Part shown: positions 1-6,566 of the stretch, one piece after another
Position numbering within the stretch: the first letter of the stretch is position 1
How the letters are laid out: each line of letters begins with the position of its first letter
Assembly: GCA_023424135.1 (NCBI GenBank)
Contig: JAFAEH010000351.1
Span: forward strand, 1 to 6,584
Length of the DNA: 6,584 nucleotides
Direction: 5' to 3'
From: Actinomycetes bacterium
Lineage (GTDB): Bacteria > Actinomycetota > Actinomycetes > Actinomycetales > Cellulomonadaceae
The notes under the pieces: model-generated
Databases searched by the model: none
The model's input: the letters and a program-made list of their open reading frames with translations, nothing else
What the model was told of the DNA's origin: nothing
Position numbers and translations under genes: made by a program

Positions 1-313
1 CCCCCGTGGCGGGCCGTGCCGCACCACCGGTGCGCGCGCCGCGCGCACCGCTCGCGGCGCGCGCCCGCACCTTCGTCGCGAGCGGGACCCACTCGCCGTC
101 GGGCGTCAGGACGTGCGCGTCGACGACGTCGCCCGCGACGTAGGGCTCGCGCGGTGCACGGTTCAGCGGCACCCAGCGCAGGTCGGCGTCCAGGAGGTGG
201 TCGTCGACGACGTCGCCGAGGCGGTACGGGGAGCCGGCGGTCGGAGACCGGCGGACCCACTCCCCCGACGCCGTGAGCTCGAAGCCGTCCACCACCGTGC
301 CGACGCCGTCCAT
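1..313 (-). CDS. Hypothetical protein with three 28-residue repeats, partial (C-terminus beyond left edge)
   Basis: I do not recognise this gene. The frame is open for 104 codons from an ATG at 313 to the window edge with no stop. An AGGAGG lies just upstream (317-322), with a short 3-nt spacer. Residues 1-84 form three repeats of exactly 28 residues: Trp at 19, 47 and 75; VVD at 7-9, 35-37 and 63-65; Gly at 5, 33 and 61. The consensus is roughly G-x-V-V-D-x(3)-L-x(5)-W-V. Repeats two and three are nearly identical in DNA at GDVVD. After residue 80 the chain becomes a basic Ala/Gly/Arg-rich stretch, which looks like a linker to a further domain outside the window. No signal peptide or membrane span is visible in the part seen. 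The gene is separated from yczE by a terminator-like palindrome and has its own candidate -10 box, so it is probably a separate unit. Function is unknown; the reading frame itself is well supported by codon use and the repeats. Confidence 0.72.
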   Translation of the reverse strand, partial: MDGVGTVVDGFELTASGEWVRRSPTAGSPYRLGDVVDDHLLDADLRWVPLNRAPREPYVAGDVVDAHVLTPDGEWVPLATKVRARAASGARGARTGGAARPATG

Positions 314-359
314 GGCCCTCCTCGCCCGTCCGGGGCGCCGCGACCGACGTCCCCGCCGC

Positions 360-365
360 AGGCTA
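360..365 (-). promoter_or_regulatory. Candidate -10 box for the repeat-protein gene
   Basis: On the minus strand TAGCCT (TANNNT type) lies 46 nt upstream of the ATG at 313, which would give a leader of about 40 nt carrying the AGGAGG. No good -35 hexamer is seen 16-18 nt upstream. The interval 314-415 holds no gene; it contains only this box, the ribosome binding site and part of the palindrome at 401-435. Confidence 0.35.
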
Positions 366-400
366 CCGCCCTCGGCCCGCGCGACGTGCCGCCGTCGTGC

Positions 401-435
401 GCAGGGTTCGGGACGTCAGACGTCCCCCACCCTGC
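401..435 (-). terminator. Large palindrome centred on the yczE stop codon, likely terminator
   Basis: The arms 410-417 and 419-426 are perfect 8-bp complements (GGGACGTC / GACGTCCC) around base 418. After a symmetric 2x2 mismatch (408-409 and 427-428) the outer arms 401-407 and 429-435 (GCAGGGT / ACCCTGC) pair again. That is 15 bp per side, less a few central pairs for the loop. The yczE TGA occupies 418-416, at the centre. There is no T-run after it, as is common for hairpin terminators in high-GC actinobacteria. It would separate yczE from the downstream repeat-protein gene. A protein-binding palindrome is the alternative. Confidence 0.6.
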
Positions 436-1168
436 ACGGCCCGGGCGCACCTGCGTCGTCCACGGGCGGGCGGGGGTCCGGCATGGTCAGCCGCGGCAGC
501 AGGACGTGAACGAGTGGCCCGATCGCGAGCGCGTAGACGAGCGTGCCGACGCCGACGGTCCCGCCGAGCACCCACCCGACGCTCACGACCACGACCTCGA
601 TGCCGCCGCGCACGGCGCGCACGGGCCACCCCGTGCGCGCGACGAGCCCCGTCATGAGCCCGTCACGCGGGCCGGGACCGAGGCGCGCACCGACGTACAG
701 GGCCGTCGCCAGCGCGTTGACGAGCACACCGGCCACCACCAGGCCGCCGCGGGCGGCGAGGTCGAGCGGGACGGGCTCCGGGTCGGGCAGCATCGCGGCG
801 AGCGAGAGGAACGGGTCGACCAGCACGCCGATGACGAGCACGTTGGCGAGCGTGCCGACGCCCGGGCGCTGGCGCAGGGGCACCCAGCACGCGAGCACGA
901 CGACCGACACGGCGACCGTGACGGTGCCGAACGACCAGCCGGTGACGCGCACGATCCCCTGGGTCAGCACGTCCCACGGCATCGCCCCCAGGTGCGCACG
1001 CACCAGCAGCGCGATGGAGGCGGCGTAGAGCACGAGACCGACGAGGAGCTGCACGTCGCGACGCACACCGGGCCGCGGCCGCGCCGGACGCCCGGTCCAC
1101 GCCCGGCGCGGGGTGGGCGCCGGCGCCTGCGCACCCAGCCCGGCCAGCCGCACCAGAGGGCGGTTCAC
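416..1168 (-). CDS. yczE: YczE/YitT-type integral membrane protein
   Basis: A 250-aa polytopic membrane protein of the YczE/YyaS/YitT type. Hydrophobic spans lie at about residues 40-57, 80-98, 104-126, 141-160 and 189-225, the last long enough for two. It carries the family signature L-G-x-x-P-W-D-V-L-x-x-G at 60-71. The two halves are an internal duplication offset by exactly 103 residues: LG..P.D.L..G at 60-71 matches 163-174, TGW at 76-78 matches 179-181, and GVGTL at 103-107 matches 206-210. The substrate of the family is not firmly known; in Bacillus YczE was reported to influence lipopeptide production. The GTG start overlaps the TGA of the 52-aa gene by 4 nt, so translation is probably coupled; a later GTG near residue 35 is possible, since the first 35 residues are basic, Pro/Ala-rich and not membrane-like. 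A MocR-type regulator is divergent upstream, the classic YczR-YczE arrangement. The last codons lie inside a large palindrome. Confidence 0.85.
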   Translation of the reverse strand: MNRPLVRLAGLGAQAPAPTPRRAWTGRPARPRPGVRRDVQLLVGLVLYAASIALLVRAHLGAMPWDVLTQGIVRVTGWSFGTVTVAVSVVVLACWVPLRQRPGVGTLANVLVIGVLVDPFLSLAAMLPDPEPVPLDLAARGGLVVAGVLVNALATALYVGARLGPGPRDGLMTGLVARTGWPVRAVRGGIEVVVVSVGWVLGGTVGVGTLVYALAIGPLVHVLLPRLTMPDPRPPVDDAGAPGPCRVGDV

Positions 1169-1323
1169 CTCGACGCCCCGTGCGACCGGTCCGCCAGGTG
1201 CGACCGGTGCGACGGCGGCGGCGGGCGGTGCCCGAGCCCGTCGGCCCGCACGGTGCGGACGAGGGCCACCGCGAGCGCGGTCGCCCCGACGACGAGAGCC
1301 AGCAGGAGAAGAGCAGCACGCAT
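1165..1323 (-). CDS. 52-aa single-span membrane peptide
   Basis: A small frame of 52 residues. Residues 2-22 form one uninterrupted hydrophobic helix rich in Ala, Leu and Val. This is followed by VRTVRADGLGHRPPPPSH and a His/Arg/Ser tail. The positive charges after the helix suggest an N-out, C-in signal-anchor topology. The D-G-x-G-H-R-P-P-P-x-S-H stretch resembles a tail I recall from small actinobacterial proteins; that is recollection, not a search. Support for translation is good: AGGAG at 1337-1333 sits 9 nt before the ATG, and the TGA overlaps the yczE GTG by 4 nt. It is the first gene after the regulator's divergent promoter region, so it should be co-regulated with yczE. Function is unknown; it could be a partner of YczE or only a coupled leader peptide for its translation. 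Confidence 0.68.
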   Translation of the reverse strand: MRAALLLLALVVGATALAVALVRTVRADGLGHRPPPPSHRSHLADRSHGASR

Positions 1324-1349
1324 GGCTTCATGCTCCTGCACATCTGGCC

Positions 1350-1378
1350 TTGTGATCCATAGCCACTTGGCCGATAGT
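1350..1378 (+). promoter_or_regulatory. Candidate yczR promoter, leaderless
   Basis: TTGTGA at 1350-1355 and GATAGT at 1373-1378 are separated by 17 nt, a canonical sigma-A-like spacing. Only 6 nt separate the -10 from the ATG, so transcription would begin at or next to the A of the start codon. No Shine-Dalgarno precedes that ATG, which agrees with a leaderless mRNA. Confidence 0.55.
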
Positions 1379-1381
1379 GGC
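1362..1381. promoter_or_regulatory. Inverted repeat, likely YczR operator
   Basis: GCCACT (1362-1367) and AGTGGC (1376-1381) are exact 6-bp complements around an 8-bp spacer. The right arm overlaps the yczR -10 box, so a dimer bound here would block its own promoter while sitting upstream of the yczE operon. The assignment to YczR is inferred from position. Confidence 0.5.
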
Positions 1382-1384
1382 CGC

Positions 1385-2833
1385 ATGGATGTCGTGGTGG
1401 ATCGCCGGATCAACGGGACACGGCTGCGTTCGCTGCTCGGCGCGTGGCAGCGCACGGGCCCGGCCTACCAGTCGCTCGCCGATGCGCTGCGCGCCCTGAC
1501 GCGCAGCGGTGCCCTCCCGCTCGGCACGCGTCTGCCGGGTGAGCGCGAGACCGCCGACGCGCTCGGCGTCTCGCGGACCACCGCGACCGCGGCGTACGAC
1601 CTGCTGCGCGACGAGGGCTTCCTCGTCTCGCGGCGCGGGTCCGGGACCGTCACGACCCTGCCGTCGGGTGCGTCCGACCGCGCACCGGCGTGGCTCGGCA
1701 CGACGGAGCAGGGGCTGGTCGACCTGTCGGCCGCCGCACCCGTGGCACCGTCCCAGCTCGCGCACGCGTGCGCGGCGGCGCTCGACCAGCTCCCGCGCCA
1801 CACCACCGGGGCCGGGTACGTCCCGCTCGGCCTGCCGGCGCTGCGCGCCGCGCTCGCCGAGCGGTACACGCGTCGCGGCGTGCCGACGACGCCGGACCAG
1901 GTGCTCGTCACGACGGGCGCCCAGCAGGCCATCCACCTGCTCGTCGCGACGCACGCGGGACCGGGCGACCGGGTCGTCGTCGAGCACCCCACCTACCCCC
2001 ACGCGATCGACGCCGTGCGCGCCGCGGGCGCTCGGCCCGTCCCTGTGCCGACGGGTGCCCACGGCACGGACGTCGACCTGCTCGCCGCGACGGTCCACCA
2101 GGTCGCCCCGCGGCTGGCGTACCTCGTCCCGGACCACCACAACCCGACCGGGACGTCGCTGTCCGACGCGGACCGTGAGCGGGTGCGTGACCTCGCGCGG
2201 CGGACGCGTACGGTCCTCGTCGGCGACGAGACGCTCACCGACCTGACGCTCGACGGCCCGCGACCGGCCCCGTTCGCGGGCAGCGGCGCCACCGACCGGC
2301 ACGTCGTGTGCGTCGGCTCGGCCTCCAAGTCCTTCTGGGGCGGGCTGCGGGTGGGCTGGGTGCGCGCGCACCCGGACCTCGTGGGCGCGCTGGCCCAGCG
2401 CCGGGCGCACGTCGACATCGGCACGTCGGTGCTCGACCAGCTCGTGACGCTCGAGCTGCTGGACCGTGCGGACGAGGTGCTCGCCGAGCGCGTCGCCGCG
2501 GTGCGCACGCAGCGCGACGCCCTGCTGCGGATGCTCGCGGACGACCTGCCCGACTGGCACGTCCCCGTGCCCGCTGGCGGGCTGTCGACGTGGATCGACC
2601 TCGGCGCACCCGTCTCGACGGCGCTGTCCGCGCTCGCGCACGGGCACGGCGTCCGCGTCGCACCGGGGCCGGCGTTCGGCGTCGGGGGAGCGTTCGACGA
2701 CCGGCTGCGCGTGCCGTTCTCGCAGCCGGTCGACGCGCTGCGTCGCGCGGTCGACGGGCTCGCGGCCGCGTGGTCGACGCTCGGCGTCGTGGGCCCCGCC
2801 CGCGTCACGGGCGCACAACCCGCGCTGGTCTGA
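1385..2833 (+). CDS. yczR: MocR-family PLP-dependent transcriptional regulator, YczR type
   Basis: A 482-aa regulator of the MocR/GabR type: an N-terminal GntR winged helix fused to a fold-type I aminotransferase-like domain. The winged helix spans about 25-92, with LPGERETADALGVSR at 50-64 and a wing near RRGSG. The PLP domain runs from about 108 to 470. Visible cofactor residues are NPTG at 253-256, the Schiff-base lysine K315 in SASKSFWGG, and R442 in LRVPF for carboxylate binding. The usual D-x-Y pair of the PLP pocket is DET at 281-283: the Asp is kept, the Tyr replaced by Thr. Family proteins sense a PLP-linked ligand and usually have no aminotransferase activity in the cell. It is divergent from the yczE operon and an inverted repeat overlaps its own -10, so it probably controls itself and yczE; the direction of control of yczE is not readable from sequence. 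The ATG at 1385 is chosen because it fits the family N-terminus and a leaderless promoter. Confidence 0.88.
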   Translation: MDVVVDRRINGTRLRSLLGAWQRTGPAYQSLADALRALTRSGALPLGTRLPGERETADALGVSRTTATAAYDLLRDEGFLVSRRGSGTVTTLPSGASDRAPAWLGTTEQGLVDLSAAAPVAPSQLAHACAAALDQLPRHTTGAGYVPLGLPALRAALAERYTRRGVPTTPDQVLVTTGAQQAIHLLVATHAGPGDRVVVEHPTYPHAIDAVRAAGARPVPVPTGAHGTDVDLLAATVHQVAPRLAYLVPDHHNPTGTSLSDADRERVRDLARRTRTVLVGDETLTDLTLDGPRPAPFAGSGATDRHVVCVGSASKSFWGGLRVGWVRAHPDLVGALAQRRAHVDIGTSVLDQLVTLELLDRADEVLAERVAAVRTQRDALLRMLADDLPDWHVPVPAGGLSTWIDLGAPVSTALSALAHGHGVRVAPGPAFGVGGAFDDRLRVPFSQPVDALRRAVDGLAAAWSTLGVVGPARVTGAQPALV

Positions 2834-2836
2834 GCC

Positions 2837-2859
2837 CGGTCCGAGCCCGGCTCCGGCCG
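2837..2859. terminator. Weak imperfect hairpin between convergent genes
   Basis: In the 49-bp gap between the yczR stop (2833) and the stop of the convergent minus-strand gene (2883), CGGTCC.. at 2837-2844 can pair with ..CCGGCCG at 2852-2859, with one wobble and one mismatch around a GC loop. There is no T-run. A bidirectional terminator is plausible here but the signal is weak. Confidence 0.3.
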
Positions 2860-2882
2860 ATCACCGCAGGACCGCCCTCGAC

Positions 2883-3094
2883 TCAGTCGCCGGGGAGCGC
2901 CACCCCGGGCGGCTGGTCCTGCCCGTCGTGCTGCAGGACCGCGCGTCGCACGCCCTGGCCGGCGAGCGACCGCCAGTGCTCCCCCAGCCACTGCTCGGCC
3001 TCGAACCGGGCCAGGAAGACCGGGCTGCCCGGACGGTCGAGGGTCCGCTCCGCCGCGTCGACCAGGCGCCACTGCCAGCGCGGCCGCACGACCA

Positions 3095-3098
<4 letters not shown>
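2883..3098 (-). CDS. Small hypothetical protein downstream of pyrD
   Basis: A 71-aa soluble protein with no signal peptide or membrane span. It opens with a basic, Trp-rich stretch (RPRWQWRLVD at 5-14) and has a central segment SPVFLARFEAEQWLGEHWR (25-43). It ends in a Pro-rich tail with ALPGD. The pattern resembles small conserved actinobacterial proteins I have seen described only as hypothetical; no function is assigned. The GTG at 3098 overlaps the pyrD TGA by 4 nt; the next codon is ATG (3095), which would overlap by 1 nt, and either gives tight translational coupling. It is the last gene of the pyrD operon and faces yczR convergently. Co-transcription suggests, but does not show, a link to pyrimidine synthesis. 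Confidence 0.75.
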
Positions 3099-4146
<1,048 letters not shown>

Positions 4147-4150
<4 letters not shown>

Positions 4151-4659
4151 CCTACGGCGGGCGGTGGCAGCGGCGGGTCCGTGTCCGCGACGGCGACGGC
4201 GCCCGCCGCCGCGCCCGACCGGCCGATGCGCCACAGCCACCACAGCCCGACGAACGGCAGGACGAGCGGCACGTAGCCGTAGCCCGCCCCGAAGCCCGAC
4301 CACACGGTCTCGTCGGGGAAGTCGCCGACGTCGACGATCGACAGCGTGCCGACGGCGAGCACGCCGACGAGCTCGAACCCGACGGTCGCCCACGCGAGGG
4401 TGCGCAGGTCGCGCGCGAGCGCGACCGTCGCCACCACGTACACGACGCCGGCGACGAGCGAGAGCACGTAGGCCAGCGGCGCCTCGTGCAGCTTCGTCGT
4501 CACCTGGTAGAGGCCTCGCGCGGTCGCCGCGAGCGCGAGCACGCCGTACACGGCGACCAGCAGGCGCCCACCGCCGGTCCCGGTGCGCCGGCGTCCCTGC
4601 GGCACCGCCGCAGGGGTGGTCCCGGCCGGTCCCGGCCCCCGGTTCGTACCGTCGCTCAC
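4147..4659 (-). CDS. Four-span membrane protein of unknown function, pyrD operon
   Basis: A 170-aa protein. Residues 1-31 are a Gly/Pro/Arg-rich cytoplasmic head. Four hydrophobic segments follow at about 32-50, 62-82, 89-109 and 126-144. A short Ala-rich tail ends in DPPLPPPAVG. Notable strings are ARGLYQVTTKLHEAPLAYVLS (47-67) and DFPDETVWSGFGAGYGYVP (113-131), which look like conserved loops rather than random hydrophobic filler; I recall similar integral membrane proteins in actinobacteria, without any named function. The GTG at 4659 is chosen because it overlaps the upstream TGA by 4 nt; the open frame continues upstream only as an Arg/Ala-rich out-of-frame reading of the neighbour. The stop overlaps the pyrD GTG in the same way. 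PyrD is membrane-bound, so a helper role is conceivable, but nothing in the sequence shows it. Confidence 0.82.
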
Positions 4660-5015
4660 ACCGTCCCCCAGATCTGCAGCAGCCGGAGCTCGAGGAACGC
4701 GACCGTGAGCGCCGCGACGAGCAGCACGACCGAGCTCCAGCGGGTGCGCTCGGCGAAGGCCCACGCCGCGGCCACGGGCAGGATCACGAGCTGCGTGACG
4801 ACGTACCCCCACAGCAGCCAGCCGTCGACGTCCTGCCCGCCCGTCGCCTGCACGACCGCGAGCACCACGGCCTGCAGCACGAGCACGCCCTCGACGACGG
4901 CCCCGCCCCACAGCTGACGCAGCACGACGGCACGGTCGGCGACCACGAACCACGTCGCCCAGGCCGCGAGCGCGACGCACAGCGCCGCGACGAGCAGCGC
5001 GAGGGGAAGGACCAC
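4656..5015 (-). CDS. Small four-span membrane protein, first gene of the pyrD operon
   Basis: A 119-aa, strongly hydrophobic protein with four predicted spans at about 2-24, 39-57, 66-87 and 94-112. The interior holds ADRAVVLRQLWGGAVVEG (26-43) and the C-terminus FLELRLLQIWGTV (107-119), which reads as a conserved motif. No family name is recognised. Two starts are possible. The GTG at 5015 lies 8 nt behind a TAGGTT -10 box and has no Shine-Dalgarno, so it fits a leaderless mRNA. An ATG at 5042 would add nine residues but would lie upstream of that -10 box and only 6 nt from the divergent pepA start. I prefer 5015. The TGA overlaps the GTG of the next membrane gene by 4 nt. It heads a four-gene operon ending after pyrD; its role there is unknown. 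Confidence 0.78.
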   Translation of the reverse strand: MVLPLALLVAALCVALAAWATWFVVADRAVVLRQLWGGAVVEGVLVLQAVVLAVVQATGGQDVDGWLLWGYVVTQLVILPVAAAWAFAERTRWSSVVLLVAALTVAFLELRLLQIWGTV

Positions 5016-5023
5016 GGCTGCAC

Positions 5024-5029
5024 AACCTA
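5024..5029 (-). promoter_or_regulatory. -10 box of the pyrD operon
   Basis: TAGGTT on the minus strand fits the TANNNT consensus. It is followed by 8 nt and then the GTG at 5015, the spacing expected for a leaderless transcript. No recognisable -35 hexamer is present; that position would fall inside the first codons of pepA. Confidence 0.5.
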
Positions 5030-5036
5030 CCCCGGC

Positions 5037-5042
5037 TACCAT
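5037..5042 (+). promoter_or_regulatory. -10 box of pepA, leaderless
   Basis: TACCAT fits TANNNT and is followed by 6 nt and the pepA GTG, so the transcript should start at or beside the start codon. No Shine-Dalgarno precedes the GTG. No -35 match is seen near 5014-5019. The box lies 7 bp from the oppositely oriented TAGGTT box. Confidence 0.6.
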
Positions 5043-5048
5043 CGACGC

Positions 5049-6530
5049 GTGATCTCGCTGACCTCCACCGACCCCACCCAGCTCGACGTCGACGCGGTCG
5101 TCGTCGCCGTCCGGCAGCAGGGCACCTCCGTCGCCCCCGTCGCGGCCGACTGGCTGCCCGCCGAGCTCGTCCGCCAGATCACGCAGGACGGACCCCGTCT
5201 GGGCATCACGGGCGCCGCCGACGAGGTCCGTCGCCTGCCCGGCACGGGTCTGAAGGCGGCGACGCTCGCCGTCACGGGCCTCGGCGACGCCTCGCTGGAC
5301 ACCGCGTCCCCCGCGGGCGCCGAGGCGCTGCGCCGCGCGGCCGGTGCCGCGACGCGCGAGCTCGCGGGCCTCGCGTCGGTCGCACTCGCGCTGCCCGCGG
5401 ACGACGCGGGCACGGTCGGTGCCGTCGCCGAGGGTGCGCTGCTGGGGGCCTACCGGTTCTCGCGGTACCACACGGGTGACGCACCCGTCGGGCGGATCCA
5501 GGTCGTCGCCGCCAAGCCGCGCGACAAGGCCGCCCTCGCGGCGCTCGCACGTGCGGAGGTCGTCGCGGCGGCCGTGCACGCGACGCGCGACCTGGTGAAC
5601 ACCGCCCCCAACGACCTGTTCCCCGGGGCGTTCGCCGACGCCGCGAAGGCGGCGGTCAAGGCGTCGGGCGCCAAGGGCCTGAAGGTCACCGTGCTCGACG
5701 AGAAGGCGCTGACGGCCGGCGGGTACGGCGGCATCGTCGGCGTCGGCCAGGGCTCGGCGCGTCCGCCGCGCCTGGTGAAGGTCGCGTACGCGCCCGCCAA
5801 GGCGTCGGGCCACGTCGCACTCGTGGGCAAGGGCATCACGTTCGACTCGGGCGGCATCTCCATCAAGCCCGCGGCGGGCATGGAGGCCATGAAGTCCGAC
5901 ATGGCCGGTGCCGCGGCCGTGCTGCATACGGTCGTCGCGGCCGCGCGCCTCGGCCTGCCCGTGGCCGTCACGGGGTGGCTCTGCCTGGCCGAGAACATGC
6001 CGTCGGGGACGGCGCAGCGCCCCTCGGACGTCATCACGATCCGCGGCGGCAAGACGGTCGAGGTGCTCAACACGGACGCCGAGGGCCGCCTCGTGATGGC
6101 CGACGGCCTCGTCGCCGCCGTCGAGGAGAAGCCCGACGTGGTCGTCGACATCGCGACCCTCACGGGCGCGCAGATGGTCGCGCTCGGCCACCGCGTCTCG
6201 GCGGTCATGGGCACCGACGACGCGCGCGCGGAGCTCGTCGACGCCGCGCACGGCGCCGGTGAGCAGCTCTGGCCCATGCCGCTGCCGGCGGACCTGCGCG
6301 CAGGCCTGAAGTCGAAGGTCGCGGACCTCGCGAACATCGGCGACCGCTTCGGCGGCATGCTCACCGCCGGCATCTTCCTGCAGGAGTTCGTCGGGTCGAC
6401 GCCATGGGCGCACCTGGACATCGCGGGCCCCGCGTTCAACGAGCGGACCGCGTTCGGGTACACGCCGGTCGGCGGCACGGGCGTCGGCGTGCGCACGCTG
6501 CTGCGGCTGCTCGAGCAGCGCGCGTCCTGA
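5049..6530 (+). CDS. pepA: Leucyl aminopeptidase, M17 family
   Basis: A complete 493-aa M17 metallo-aminopeptidase, which removes N-terminal residues (Leu and others) from peptides in the cytoplasm as a hexamer with two metal ions per subunit. The N-terminal domain spans about 1-165. The C-terminal catalytic domain has VGKGITFDSGG (259-269), SIKP (271-274), MKSDMAG (281-287) and the M17 signature NTDAEGRL (341-348). Metal ligands are K261, D266, D284, D343 and E345; catalytic residues are K273 and R347. Each lies exactly nine positions before its E. coli PepA counterpart (K270, D275, D293, D352, E354, K282, R356), so the active site is intact. The GTG start at 5049 follows a leaderless -10 box and gives the usual family N-terminus. 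A strong hairpin follows the stop by 7 nt, so pepA is probably monocistronic. E. coli PepA also binds DNA; that is not shown here. Confidence 0.96.
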   Translation: MISLTSTDPTQLDVDAVVVAVRQQGTSVAPVAADWLPAELVRQITQDGPRLGITGAADEVRRLPGTGLKAATLAVTGLGDASLDTASPAGAEALRRAAGAATRELAGLASVALALPADDAGTVGAVAEGALLGAYRFSRYHTGDAPVGRIQVVAAKPRDKAALAALARAEVVAAAVHATRDLVNTAPNDLFPGAFADAAKAAVKASGAKGLKVTVLDEKALTAGGYGGIVGVGQGSARPPRLVKVAYAPAKASGHVALVGKGITFDSGGISIKPAAGMEAMKSDMAGAAAVLHTVVAAARLGLPVAVTGWLCLAENMPSGTAQRPSDVITIRGGKTVEVLNTDAEGRLVMADGLVAAVEEKPDVVVDIATLTGAQMVALGHRVSAVMGTDDARAELVDAAHGAGEQLWPMPLPADLRAGLKSKVADLANIGDRFGGMLTAGIFLQEFVGSTPWAHLDIAGPAFNERTAFGYTPVGGTGVGVRTLLRLLEQRAS

Positions 6531-6537
6531 CGGCCGT

Positions 6538-6566
6538 CCGGCGCCGGCCACGCCGGTCGGCGCCGG
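6538..6566 (+). terminator. Strong GC hairpin after pepA
   Basis: Arms 6538-6549 and 6555-6566 pair over 12 bp with a single G-U wobble (6547 with 6557) around a 5-nt loop (ACGCC). The hairpin begins 7 nt after the pepA stop. It lacks a T-run, the form often seen in high-GC actinobacteria. The remaining bases to 6584 are GC-rich and show no identifiable gene. Confidence 0.7.

Larger units (their letters stand above)
1324..1384. promoter_or_regulatory. Divergent yczE-operon/yczR control region
   Basis: This 61-bp interval is markedly less GC-rich than its surroundings. It separates the minus-strand ATG (1323) from the plus-strand ATG (1385). It contains TGGCC three times (1345-1349, 1368-1372, 1378-1382), the yczR promoter, an inverted repeat, and the AGGAG of the small membrane gene (1333-1337). 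For the minus direction the best -10-like string is TATGGA (1361-1356), but no -35 is seen, which would fit a promoter that needs an activator. Confidence 0.6.

Noticed and set aside
1..60. Alternating GCGC-rich stretch as a possible structural or recombination element
   Set aside because: It is explained by Arg/Ala/Gly codons of the partial gene in a very GC-rich genome.
113..1384. Plus-strand extension upstream of the yczR ATG in the same frame, giving a 906-residue reading
   Set aside because: It is antisense to the repeat-protein gene, yczE and the small membrane gene and has shadow composition. The regulator has a proper family N-terminus and promoter at 1385.
1328..2818. Minus-strand open frame of 496 codons opposite yczR
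   Set aside because: It is a shadow of the regulator gene, rich in Arg, Gly and Asp, and crosses the divergent control region.
5016..5042. ATG start at 5042 for the first membrane gene
   Set aside because: It lies upstream of the best -10 box for that gene and 6 nt from the pepA start. The GTG at 5015 fits a leaderless transcript better, though the ATG is not excluded.
4656..6551. Minus-strand open frame of 631 codons covering all of pepA and the first membrane gene
   Set aside because: The part opposite pepA is Arg/Asp/Gly-rich shadow sequence from GC-biased third positions; only the segment after 5015 has membrane-protein character and is annotated.
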